Assembly: GCF_900091505.1 (NCBI RefSeq)
Contig: NZ_LT607409.1
Span: forward strand, 992,001-1,056,000
Direction: 5' to 3'
Length of the DNA stretch: 64,000 nt
Origin: Micromonospora chokoriensis
GTDB lineage: Bacteria; Actinomycetota; Actinomycetes; Mycobacteriales; Micromonosporaceae
The first letter of the stretch is position 1, and each line of letters begins with the position of its first letter. This document shows, one piece after another, positions 38,228 to 45,914 of this stretch. The notes under the pieces were generated by a model. The model worked only from the letters and a program-made list of their open reading frames with translations, made no database searches and was not told where the DNA came from. Both the position numbers and the translations under genes were made by a program.

Positions 38228-38335
38228 GGGGCCGGGGTGGGGGTCGGGGTGGGAGGGCCGGGGGGCCGGGTGGCCGGGGGGCCGGGTGGGTTAGGGGGTT
38301 GGGGTGGGCCAGGTGGGGGTGCGGCCGGTCTGGGT
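38228..38335. repeat. G-rich low-complexity tract with G-quadruplex potential
   Basis: Runs of three to six G on the plus strand (GGGGTGGGGGTCGGGGTGGG and onward) reach into the 3' end of the DinB-like gene, whose C-terminus is therefore Pro/Thr-rich (TGRTPTWPTPTP). Confidence 0.7.
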
Positions 38336-38875
38336 CAGAAGGTGGGCCAGGTCGGGGCCGTCGGTCGGGGTGGTGGGGTGGGTGACCGGGTCGGCGAAGA
38401 CGCCCATCCTGCGGGCGGTGGGGCCCAACTGTTCGACCAGACCGTGCAGCTCGGCCACCGCCTCCGGGGCCGGCTGGTACCGCTGGTCGGTGGCGACGGC
38501 GAGGTCCCAGCCGTGCACGGTCAGGTCCAACAGAGCCATCCCGCCCACGACGGTCTGCGGCAGGCCCATTCCCGGCGACACACCCTCCAGCGTGGACGGA
38601 TCCGACCACGCCGCGACCAGCCGGTCGGTCTCCACCCCGAACCGGTCCCGCCAGCCGTCACCGAGGTGGTCGGGCTTCTCCGCCCATTCCACCGGCTGCT
38701 TCGCGGCCAGCCCCTGGAAGTTGACCACCACTTCGAAGAGGTGGTTGAGCAGGTCACGCACCACGTAGTCGCGGCAGGGCGTGGGCAGGTCGAGCTGGTC
38801 GTCGGTGATGCCCCGCACCACGTCGACGGTTCGCGGCGCGGCAGCCGCCAGCAGATCGCTAGTCTGAGTGGTCAT
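38291..38875 (-). CDS. TIGR03086-like DinB/MDMPI metal-binding protein
   Basis: 194 residues. LPTPCRDYVVRDLLNHLFEVV and LLDLTVHGWDLAVAT carry the spaced histidines of the mycothiol-dependent maleylpyruvate isomerase (DinB) fold. Likely a thiol- or metal-dependent enzyme of unknown substrate. The C-terminus is coded by the G-rich tract. A TACGCT box lies 6 bases upstream of the ATG. Confidence 0.8.
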   Translation of the reverse strand: MTTQTSDLLAAAAPRTVDVVRGITDDQLDLPTPCRDYVVRDLLNHLFEVVVNFQGLAAKQPVEWAEKPDHLGDGWRDRFGVETDRLVAAWSDPSTLEGVSPGMGLPQTVVGGMALLDLTVHGWDLAVATDQRYQPAPEAVAELHGLVEQLGPTARRMGVFADPVTHPTTPTDGPDLAHLLTQTGRTPTWPTPTP

Positions 38876-38881
38876 AGGGCC

Positions 38882-38887
38882 AGCGTA
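38882..38887 (-). promoter_or_regulatory. -10 box TACGCT for a leaderless transcript
   Basis: On the minus strand TACGCT ends 6 bases before ATG 38875. Confidence 0.45.
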
Positions 38888-38906
38888 TGAGGGTGGTCTT
38901 GAACAA

Positions 38907-39773
38907 ATGCGACAGCGACCGCGTGGCGACAGCCGGGGAATTCTCGACCCCGGGCGCATGCTGCGCGAGGTGCGCTTCCGACGGCACCTGCCGGCGGAGC
39001 CACTACGCCCCTGGGTCGAGCACTACTGGCTGATCGACTGGGCGCTGCGCGCACCGTTCGAGCAACGGGTCGTGCCGCACCCGGCGGTGAACGTGGTGTT
39101 CCGGCGCGACGGCGACGGCGACGGCCACGGCCACGGCCACGGCCACGGCCACGGCCACGGCCACGGCGACGGCGGGGACAGGAGCGGGACCGCGTCCGGC
39201 GAGGTCGCGGGCGTGGGTCGTGACCTGTTCCGGATCACCCTGACCGGTACCGGCCGCGTCTGCGGGGTGCAGTTCCGCCCCGGCGGCTTCCACCCCTTCT
39301 GGCAGCGCCCGGTGAGTGAGCTGACCGGCCGGCGGGTGGCGCTTCCCACGGGCCGCCTGGCATCCCCCGGGATCGGCATGTGCGCGGGCACCGACGAGGA
39401 GCGTTGCGCAGCCCTGGACGCCCTGCTCAGCGCCTGGGCGCCCACACCGGATCCGCTGGCCGAGGAGGCCACCCGGCTGGCCGAGGCGATCCGCACCGAC
39501 CGGACGGTGCTGCGGGTCGGTGACTTCGCCGCGCGACACGACGTCCCGGTCCGCCGGTTGCAACGGCTCTTCCTGGAGTACGTGGGCGTCGGGCCGAAGT
39601 GGGTGATCCGCCGCTACCGACTCCAGGAGGCCGTCGAACAGGCTGCCGGCGGTCCGCTGAGCTGGGCGGACCTTGCCGCCGACCTCGGTTACAGCGACCA
39701 GGCCCACCTGGTGCGCGACTTCACCGCGGTGGCCGGGGTGTCTCCTGCCGCGTACGCCCGGTCGGTGCGCTGA
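38907..39773 (+). CDS. AraC-family transcriptional regulator with His-Gly repeat insertion
   Basis: 288 residues from ATG 38907; the start is uncertain and ATG 38958 fits the conserved domain edge. The N-terminal sensing domain (REVRFRRHLPAEPLRPWVEHYW) is followed by a DGDGDG(HG)7DGG stretch, then FRPGGFHPFW. The C-terminal AraC domain has two helix-turn-helices (LRVGDFAARHDVPVRRLQRLF and LAADLGYSDQAHLVRDF). Target unknown; it is divergent from the DinB-like gene, a likely regulatory partner. Confidence 0.85.
   Translation: MRQRPRGDSRGILDPGRMLREVRFRRHLPAEPLRPWVEHYWLIDWALRAPFEQRVVPHPAVNVVFRRDGDGDGHGHGHGHGHGHGHGDGGDRSGTASGEVAGVGRDLFRITLTGTGRVCGVQFRPGGFHPFWQRPVSELTGRRVALPTGRLASPGIGMCAGTDEERCAALDALLSAWAPTPDPLAEEATRLAEAIRTDRTVLRVGDFAARHDVPVRRLQRLFLEYVGVGPKWVIRRYRLQEAVEQAAGGPLSWADLAADLGYSDQAHLVRDFTAVAGVSPAAYARSVR
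39123..39164 (+). repeat. Seven perfect GGCCAC hexamers coding His-Gly
   Basis: Seven uninterrupted GGCCAC units followed by GGCGAC lie in the sensing domain of the AraC gene. Changes in unit number would keep the frame and alter the number of histidines. Confidence 0.9.
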
Positions 39774-39783
39774 CCACCGGCGC

Positions 39784-41322
39784 TCAGCGGCGACGCAGGA
39801 CGACCACTGCGACGTCGTCCTGGATCTCCGGTGGGGCCAGCTCCACCAGCAACCGGGCGCAGAAGCGGTCCAGGTCCTCGTCGACAGTGGTGCAGACCCC
39901 GGAGAGGGCGGCCAGCCCCTCGTCGATCGTCGCGTCGCGTCGCTCGATCAGCCCGTCGGTGTAGAACACCAGGGTGGCCCCGGCCGGCAGCACGAACTCC
40001 AGGTCGGGCGGGCGAGGTGCCCGGACGCCGAGCAGCGGTGCGGAGTGCTGCACCAACTCGACCTTGCCGTCCACGCTGAGCACCGGCGGAAGGTGCCCGG
40101 CGCTGGCCAGCCGGACCCGACCGGTCGGTGGGTGCAGCAGCAGTACGCAGAGCGTGGCCAACTCGTCCGGCAGCAGTGTGCGCATCAGCTCGTTGACCCG
40201 GTGCAGGATCTCGCCGGGCTGGTGCCCCTCGACCGCGTACGCCCGCACCGCGTGCCGCAGCTCGGCCATCACGGTCGCGGCGTGCAGCGAGTGGCCGGCG
40301 ACGTCCCCGATCGCCAGCAGCAGGTGCCCGTCGAGCATCACCAGTTCGTAGAAGTCGCCGCCCACCTCGGTCTGGGCGCTGGCCGGCTCGTACCGCACGG
40401 CGAGGTCCAGCCCGGCCACGTCGGGCAGGCCGCGTGGGAGCAGGCTGCGCTGGAGGGTCACCGCGATCCGGTGCTCCTCGTCGAACGAGCGCTGCCCCTC
40501 GACGGCGGCGGCGACCGCCTGCGCGAGCTGCACGAGCACCGGGGTCCGAGCGGTCTGGGTAGCGGTCGGCACCACCACGTAGAGCGGGGCCCGGTCCTCC
40601 CGCAGGCGGGCGGCGGCGACAGTCACCGTGTCGTCCGCCGGCCAGTCGACCAACGCCCAGGCCTCGGCCGTGTCGACCCGGACCGTGGAGCCGGTCGGCA
40701 CGCCGGTGTCGTCGACCACCCAGGGCACGACGGAGGCCGGGGTGCCGGGGCCGGCGCAGATCCCCGCGAGACAGTCACCGTCGAACGTCTCCGCGATCAC
40801 CGCCGCCGGACTCTTGAAAATCTGAGCGGCGCCCTCGGCGGCCGCCTCCAGCAGGCGCGCGAAGGTCGGGGCGGCGTGCACCGACACTGTCGTGTCGGCC
40901 AGGCCGAGCAGCCGCTCGGCGAGCAGTTCGGCGCGTTGCCGGGCCTGGTAGTAGCGCAGGACCGCCCGGGTGGTGGCGATCAGCTCTTCCGGCTCGATCG
41001 GCTCGGTCAGGTACGCGTCCGCGCCCCGGGTCAGTCCCTGGGCCCGGTCGGCGACGTCCACGGCGTGCGCCGACACGTGGATCACCGGCATCGCCGGATG
41101 ACGGACCTTGATCTGTTCGCAGACCTCGTAGCCGCTGAGGTCGGGCAGCCGGACGTCGAGGACGACGAGGTCGATCCGGTCCACCTCGACCCGGGCCAAC
41201 GCCTCGGCGCCGTTCTCGGCCTCGAGCACTGTGAAGCCGGCCCGGGTCAACCAGCTGACCAGCAGATAGCGTTTGGTACGACTGTCATCGACCACCAGGA
41301 CGGTCGTCGGCATGCCGTCCAC
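39784..41322 (-). CDS. REC-GAF-SpoIIE phosphatase, RsbU-like output of stressosome operon
   Basis: 512 residues from GTG 41322 (ATG 41313 is an alternative). REC domain (1-125) has VVDDS and the acceptor Asp in LVVLDVRLPDLSGYE, but the usual Lys is Glu (YLTEPI). A GAF-like middle follows, then a PP2C/SpoIIE domain with GGDFYELV, IGDVAGHS, FYTDGLIE and DDVAVVVLR. RsbU-type phosphatases dephosphorylate RsbV-like STAS proteins; one (45545) is divergent to this operon. It is the last gene, 4 bp after the kinase. Confidence 0.9.
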   Translation of the reverse strand: MDGMPTTVLVVDDSRTKRYLLVSWLTRAGFTVLEAENGAEALARVEVDRIDLVVLDVRLPDLSGYEVCEQIKVRHPAMPVIHVSAHAVDVADRAQGLTRGADAYLTEPIEPEELIATTRAVLRYYQARQRAELLAERLLGLADTTVSVHAAPTFARLLEAAAEGAAQIFKSPAAVIAETFDGDCLAGICAGPGTPASVVPWVVDDTGVPTGSTVRVDTAEAWALVDWPADDTVTVAAARLREDRAPLYVVVPTATQTARTPVLVQLAQAVAAAVEGQRSFDEEHRIAVTLQRSLLPRGLPDVAGLDLAVRYEPASAQTEVGGDFYELVMLDGHLLLAIGDVAGHSLHAATVMAELRHAVRAYAVEGHQPGEILHRVNELMRTLLPDELATLCVLLLHPPTGRVRLASAGHLPPVLSVDGKVELVQHSAPLLGVRAPRPPDLEFVLPAGATLVFYTDGLIERRDATIDEGLAALSGVCTTVDEDLDRFCARLLVELAPPEIQDDVAVVVLRRR

Positions 41323-41326
41323 GCCG

Positions 41327-42688
41327 TCACGCTCCGCCAACGGGCAGGGAGACGTGGAATGTGCTGCCCCGGCCCGGCTCACTGGTCAGTTCCAGTGTCC
41401 CGCCGAGCAGCGTCACCAACCGCCGGGCGTACGGCAGGCCGAGGCCGGTGCCGCCGACCCGGGTGGCGCCCGGCACCTGGTAGAACTCCTCGAAGATCCG
41501 GTCGTGCAGCTCGGGGGCGATGCCCGGCCCGGTGTCGCTGACCTCGAACGTCCACCTGTCGCCCTGCTGGTGGGCACGCAGCCGCACCTCGCCGCGCTCG
41601 GTGAACTTCAACCCGTTGTGCAACAGGTTGCGCAGCACCTGGCCGAGCAGCACCTCGTCGGTGCGCAGCAGAGCCGGCGCGCTGGGCTCCTCCACCACCA
41701 GCTCCACCTCCGGGCGGGTGGCCAGCGCGCGCAGTGTGCCGCGCAGTTGACCGAAGACCGGGCGCAGGTCGACGTCCGACAGGTCCAGCTCGATCCGGCC
41801 GGACTCCGCCTTCGCCAGGTCCAGCAGCTCGTTGACCAGGTTGAGCAGGTCGGCCGCCGACGAGCGGATCAGTTCGACCTGGCGGCCCTGCTCCTCGGTG
41901 AGCGGGTCGGAGGCGGAGTCGGTGAGCAGCCGCCCCAACCCGATGATCGCGGTGACCGGGGCGCGCAGCTCGTGGCTCACGTTGGCGAGGAACCGGCTCT
42001 TCGACTCGCTCGCCGCCCGCAGTTGGGCCGACTTCTCGTCCAGCTCGGCGTAGAGGGCGACGACCCCCCGGTTGGTCTCCTCCAACTCCTCGGTGAGCTG
42101 GTTGTAGAGCGCCAGCACACCACGGTTGGTCTCGGCCAGTTCCTCGTTGAGCACGGCCAGCTCGTCCCGTTGGCTGCGTACCTCGTCGAGTGCCGCGATG
42201 AGCTGCCCGTTCTGCACCGTCAACTCGTCCAACGCGCTGGCCGGGGCGATCCGACCGAGTTCGCTGCGGAACTCGGCCAACCGCTCCGGGGTCGGGTTCG
42301 GCGCGTTGGCCGGGACTCGTCGGGACATCCTCACGACCGTAACCCCCTCGACGGTCGTCACGCCCAACGTGTCGACCAGTCGGGACACCGCACCGGACTG
42401 CGGCTGGTAGTGACCGTCGGGCAACGGGGTCACCGGGGCGAGGTCGGCACGCAGGTGGTGTCGACCGTCGACGCCCGCGTCGATGTGGAAGGTGACGTCC
42501 GCGCCGCCGATCGTCCCCAGCAGGTCCCGGGCCACCTCGCTGAGCGCAGTGGCGATCCGAACCTGGTCCTGGTGTTCGAGGCCCACCACGGCGGCCACCT
42601 CGCGGCCCCGCTGACGGATCACGAAGATGTCCTGCTCCACCCGCAGCGCCATCTGGAGCAGCGGCTGCGCGGCCAGGTCGCCGGTCAT
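41327..42688 (-). CDS. Histidine kinase in the stressosome operon
   Basis: 453 residues, no membrane helix. N-terminal region of unknown fold, coiled coil about 180-250, HisKA with FLANVSHELRAPVTAIIGLG, HATPase with NLLHNGLKF, DTGPGI and GTGLGLPYARRL. ATG 42688 overlaps the preceding stop by four bases (ATGA). It probably phosphorylates the REC domain of the next gene product. No REC of its own. Confidence 0.92.
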   Translation of the reverse strand: MTGDLAAQPLLQMALRVEQDIFVIRQRGREVAAVVGLEHQDQVRIATALSEVARDLLGTIGGADVTFHIDAGVDGRHHLRADLAPVTPLPDGHYQPQSGAVSRLVDTLGVTTVEGVTVVRMSRRVPANAPNPTPERLAEFRSELGRIAPASALDELTVQNGQLIAALDEVRSQRDELAVLNEELAETNRGVLALYNQLTEELEETNRGVVALYAELDEKSAQLRAASESKSRFLANVSHELRAPVTAIIGLGRLLTDSASDPLTEEQGRQVELIRSSAADLLNLVNELLDLAKAESGRIELDLSDVDLRPVFGQLRGTLRALATRPEVELVVEEPSAPALLRTDEVLLGQVLRNLLHNGLKFTERGEVRLRAHQQGDRWTFEVSDTGPGIAPELHDRIFEEFYQVPGATRVGGTGLGLPYARRLVTLLGGTLELTSEPGRGSTFHVSLPVGGA

Positions 42689-43698
42689 GCCCAGGACCTT
42701 GCCACGAGCACGCAGGCGTCGTCGCGTCGCACACCCGCGTCGCGCAGGAGGGTTGCCGCCACGACGAGCGGAGAGCGTTCCGCCAGACCCGGGTAGTCCT
42801 CCAACCGCCACCGGTCGGCCACCCCGTCGCTGTGCATCACCAGTCGGGAACCCAGGCCGAGCGGATATTCGTACTCCCGGATGGCCGGCCGTTGGTGGCC
42901 GGCGATGCCGGGCAGCGACACCAGCCCACGGCGGCGGCCGTCCTCCTCGACGATCACACCGGCGATGTTGCCCAGGCCGGCGTAGCGCAGCACGCCGGCC
43001 TCCGGCGCGAGTTCGGCGACCGCGAGCGCGGCGCCTCGGGTGTGCGACATGCTGCGGTGCAGGTGGGCGACCACCGCTGCCGGTGGGCCGGCCGGGGCGT
43101 TGCGGAACGCGGCGAGCGCCGCGTCGGTTGCGGCGCCGGCCAACGGGCCGTGCCCCAGCCCGTCGCTGACCAGCACCTGGTGTCGCCCGTCGGCGACCCG
43201 GACGGCGTACCCGTCGCCGCTGACCGTCTCGCCGGTGATCGGCCGGGTCAGGGCACCGGCCCAGGACGGGCGCGGGGGCTCCGCCGGCCAGACCTGCACG
43301 GCGAACACCGTCCCCCGGCCGGGCAGCGAGTATCCGTCGAACCAGCTCGCCTGCCGCACGATGGCACCCAGACCGATGCCGAGCGTTCCGGTGGTGGAGT
43401 GCCCGTCCTGGGACGAGACGGTCAGATCGGCCATCCCCGGCCCGGAGTCGATCGCCACCAGCTCCACGCCGGCCTGCCCGGCCCGGCGCACCGGCCGGAG
43501 CAGCAGCACCCCTTCGTCGGCGTGCTTGACCAGGTTGCTGGTCAGCTCGGCGGCGACGATGGCCAGGTCGGCGATGCGGACCTCACCGATCCCGACCTGC
43601 GCACCGAGGCGCTCGGCGGCCCGCCGCACGGCACTCGCCGCGCTGCTGGCCTCCACCCGGAACCAGATGCCACTGTCGGTGACCGCCTCGGCGCTCAC
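42685..43698 (-). CDS. HATPase-SpoIIE fusion, RsbX-like stressosome phosphatase
   Basis: 337 residues from GTG 43698, which overlaps the RsbT stop as GTGA; GTG 43707 is possible. An RsbT-like HATPase half (AAELTSNLVKHADEGVLLL, DSGPGM) is joined to a compact SpoIIE phosphatase (VSDGLGHGPLAG, HSDGVADRW, RRDDACVLVA). RsbX in Bacillus resets the stressosome by dephosphorylating RsbR/RsbS; the same role is inferred from gene order. Confidence 0.85.
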   Translation of the reverse strand: MSAEAVTDSGIWFRVEASSAASAVRRAAERLGAQVGIGEVRIADLAIVAAELTSNLVKHADEGVLLLRPVRRAGQAGVELVAIDSGPGMADLTVSSQDGHSTTGTLGIGLGAIVRQASWFDGYSLPGRGTVFAVQVWPAEPPRPSWAGALTRPITGETVSGDGYAVRVADGRHQVLVSDGLGHGPLAGAATDAALAAFRNAPAGPPAAVVAHLHRSMSHTRGAALAVAELAPEAGVLRYAGLGNIAGVIVEEDGRRRGLVSLPGIAGHQRPAIREYEYPLGLGSRLVMHSDGVADRWRLEDYPGLAERSPLVVAATLLRDAGVRRDDACVLVARSWA

Positions 43699-44114
43699 CG
43701 CGACCACTTGGTGACCGTGATGCGCGTGCCGGTCTCCGGCGAGGTCTCGATCTCGAACTCGTCGACGAGGCGGCGGGACCCGCTGAGGCCGAGGCCGAGG
43801 CCACCGCCGGTGGTGTAGCCGTCGGTCAGGGCCAGATCCAGGTCGGCGATGCCGGGCCCGGAGTCGGCGAAGACGATCCGGATGCCCTTGCGCCGGCCGT
43901 TGTCCACTGTCGCCACCTCGACCGAGCCACCGCCCCCGTAGACGAGGGTGTTGCGGGCCAGTTCGCTGGCCGCGGTGACCACCTTGGTCTGGTCGACGAG
44001 GGACAGCTTGACGGCGACCGCCACGGACCGGACCAACTGCCGGACGCGTACCACGTCCTCATCGCTGCGGACCGACTGCGCCTGCGGGTGGCCCAGGTCG
44101 ATGCCCGCGGTCAC
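43695..44114 (-). CDS. rsbT: RsbT-like serine/threonine kinase
   Basis: 139 residues, one HATPase domain: N-box AASELARNTLVYGGGG, G1 ADSGPGIADLDLALTDGYTT, G2 GLGLGLSGSRRL. RsbT is held by the stressosome and on stress phosphorylates RsbR/RsbS, leaves, and activates an RsbU phosphatase. GTGA overlaps on both sides. Confidence 0.9.
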   Translation of the reverse strand: MTAGIDLGHPQAQSVRSDEDVVRVRQLVRSVAVAVKLSLVDQTKVVTAASELARNTLVYGGGGSVEVATVDNGRRKGIRIVFADSGPGIADLDLALTDGYTTGGGLGLGLSGSRRLVDEFEIETSPETGTRITVTKWSR

Positions 44115-44521
44115 GGCGTGGCCGTCTCGGCGTCCGGCTCGTCCTCAAGCTCGTCGTCGAACCCGTCGTCGTGCGCCGCCGCGATGAGCTCCATGCCGCG
44201 CTCGACGTTCAGCGCGGTACGGATGCCGTTCAGCGAGAGCCCCAGTTCGACGAGGGTGATGGCCACGGCGGGGCGCATTCCGACCACCACCGTCTCCGCG
44301 TCGAGCACCTTGGAGATCGACGCGATGGTGGAGAGCATCCGGCCGACGAAGGAGTCGACGATGTCCAGCGCGGTGATGTCGATGATGACGCCGTGGCAGC
44401 CGGTGTCCACGATCCGCTCGGCGAGGTCCTCCTGGAGCGCGACCGCCGTCTGGTCGGACATGTCCACCTGGATGGAGACGAGCAGGATGTCGCCGATCTT
44501 GAGGATCGGTACGCGTTCCAT
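44111..44521 (-). CDS. rsbS: RsbS-like STAS stressosome scaffold protein
   Basis: 136 residues, a single STAS domain starting VPILKIGDILLVSIQVDMSD. The Ser in LDIVDSFVGRMLS aligns with the RsbS site phosphorylated by RsbT. The tail is acidic. Its ATG shares one base with the RsbR stop. Confidence 0.9.
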   Translation of the reverse strand: MERVPILKIGDILLVSIQVDMSDQTAVALQEDLAERIVDTGCHGVIIDITALDIVDSFVGRMLSTIASISKVLDAETVVVGMRPAVAITLVELGLSLNGIRTALNVERGMELIAAAHDDGFDDELEDEPDAETATP

Positions 44522-45381
44522 CAGTTGCCCCGACGCGGTTGGCGGCGGGCCGTCTCCACCCCGGTGAGCCGCAGCACGTGGCGCAGCGCGTCGGCGAGGC
44601 TCGCCTTGGTGGCGATGTCGCCGAACTCGATGCCGAGCGCCACGATCGTCTGCGCGATCTGCGGACGGATGCCGGAGATGATGCAGTCGGCGCCCATCAG
44701 CCGGGCCGCCACCACGGTCTTCAGGATGTGCTGGGCGACCTGGGTGTCCACCGCCGGGACGCCGGTGATGTCGATGATCGCGTACGGGGAGCCGGTGTCG
44801 ACCAGGGTCTGCAGCAGCCGCTCCATCACGACCTGCGCGCGGGCCGAGTCCAGGGTGCCGACCAGCGGGACGGCGACCACGCCCTCCCAGAGCTTGACCA
44901 CCGGCGTGGAGAGTTCGAGCAGCTGCTCGGCCTGATCGGCGATCAGGCTCTCCCGGGTGCGGACGAAGCTCTCGAAGGTGTAGAGGCCCATGTCGTCGAC
45001 CAGCTTGGAGAAGGCGACGAAGTCGCTCAGCGCGTTGCTTCCGCCGGCCTCCTGCAACAGTTCGGCGAGCACGTCCTTGAGGGCGAACACGCTGATCGAG
45101 GTCTCGGTGGCGGAGAAGCCCTGCCGGGCGCGACCACGGGACAGTTCGGAGAGCGCGGCACGCAGCTCGGCGGCGCTGTCGGCGGACAGGTCGATCTCGC
45201 CCTGGTCGCCGGTGGCGAGGATCGCGCGGTGCAGGTCCTGAACCTGCCGGCGCAGTTCGGCCTGACTCAGCCGGCCCCGCAACGAACTGGTGACGATCTC
45301 GGTCCACCGAGTCGTGACCCGGTCGGCCTGCTCGCTCAGCAGCGCGGCGAGCCGACCACTTTCTTCGGTGCTCAACGCCAT
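44521..45381 (-). CDS. rsbR: RsbR-like stressosome sensor
   Basis: 286 residues from ATG 45381 with AAGGGGGG upstream. An N-terminal helical sensor domain of the non-haem globin RsbR type (about 1-150) is joined to a C-terminal STAS domain. The phosphorylatable Thr pair is seen in IIDITGVP and VDTQVAQHILKTV. RsbR and RsbS build the stressosome shell. First gene of the six-gene operon. Confidence 0.9.
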   Translation of the reverse strand: MALSTEESGRLAALLSEQADRVTTRWTEIVTSSLRGRLSQAELRRQVQDLHRAILATGDQGEIDLSADSAAELRAALSELSRGRARQGFSATETSISVFALKDVLAELLQEAGGSNALSDFVAFSKLVDDMGLYTFESFVRTRESLIADQAEQLLELSTPVVKLWEGVVAVPLVGTLDSARAQVVMERLLQTLVDTGSPYAIIDITGVPAVDTQVAQHILKTVVAARLMGADCIISGIRPQIAQTIVALGIEFGDIATKASLADALRHVLRLTGVETARRQPRRGN

Positions 45382-45544
45382 TTCGAACCCCCTTGACCTG
45401 GACCGGGCGGACTCTATCACCGAGGGCCGACCAACTACTTGCCCCGTAGCAACGGAATGATGACGGCCACCGGATACCGGCTCCCGTTCTGCGTTCGCCC
45501 CCCGTCGTGGGATACCGTTCCCCCGATAACAGGAGGTCTGTCGA
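45382..45544. promoter_or_regulatory. Divergent promoter region, rsbR operon / rsbV
   Basis: GTTC (45493-45496) and GGGATA (45509-45514) are 12 bp apart, resembling the GTTT-N(12-15)-GGGTAT class of SigB/SigF promoters, about 30 bp before rsbV. This would give feedback by the sigma factor the pathway controls. The match is partial. Confidence 0.35.
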
Positions 45545-45901
45545 ATGTCCTTGACGGTGCACACGGAACAGCGCGGCGACATGGTCGTCGTGTCGGTCGC
45601 GGGCGAGCTCGACATGGCCACCGCACCGCAGCTCCAGGACCAGATCACCGACCTGCTGGACAAGGGCCGCAGTCGGCTGGTGTTCGACCTGGCGGACGTC
45701 TCGTTCTGCGACTCGACCGGCCTGTCGGTCTTCGTCCGCGCCAAGAACAGCTGCGACGAGGCTGGCGGCGTGGTCCGGCTGGCCGCACCGCAGCGCGGGG
45801 TGCTGCGCATCCTCGAGGTGAGTGGGCTGGTCGAGGTGCTGCACACCTACCCGACGGTGGACGAGGCAGTCGCCGGCGAGTCGACGCCGGCCTCCTCCTG
45901 A
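45545..45901 (+). CDS. RsbV-like STAS anti-sigma factor antagonist
   Basis: 118 residues with a strong AGGAGG at about 45531-45536. STAS domain: VVSVAGELDMATAPQLQDQI and VSFCDSTGLSVFV with the regulatory Ser. Likely substrate of the REC-SpoIIE phosphatase at the far end of the divergent operon. No RsbW or sigma gene is adjacent. Confidence 0.9.
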   Translation: MSLTVHTEQRGDMVVVSVAGELDMATAPQLQDQITDLLDKGRSRLVFDLADVSFCDSTGLSVFVRAKNSCDEAGGVVRLAAPQRGVLRILEVSGLVEVLHTYPTVDEAVAGESTPASS

Positions 45902-45914
45902 CCGCTGCCGTTCC

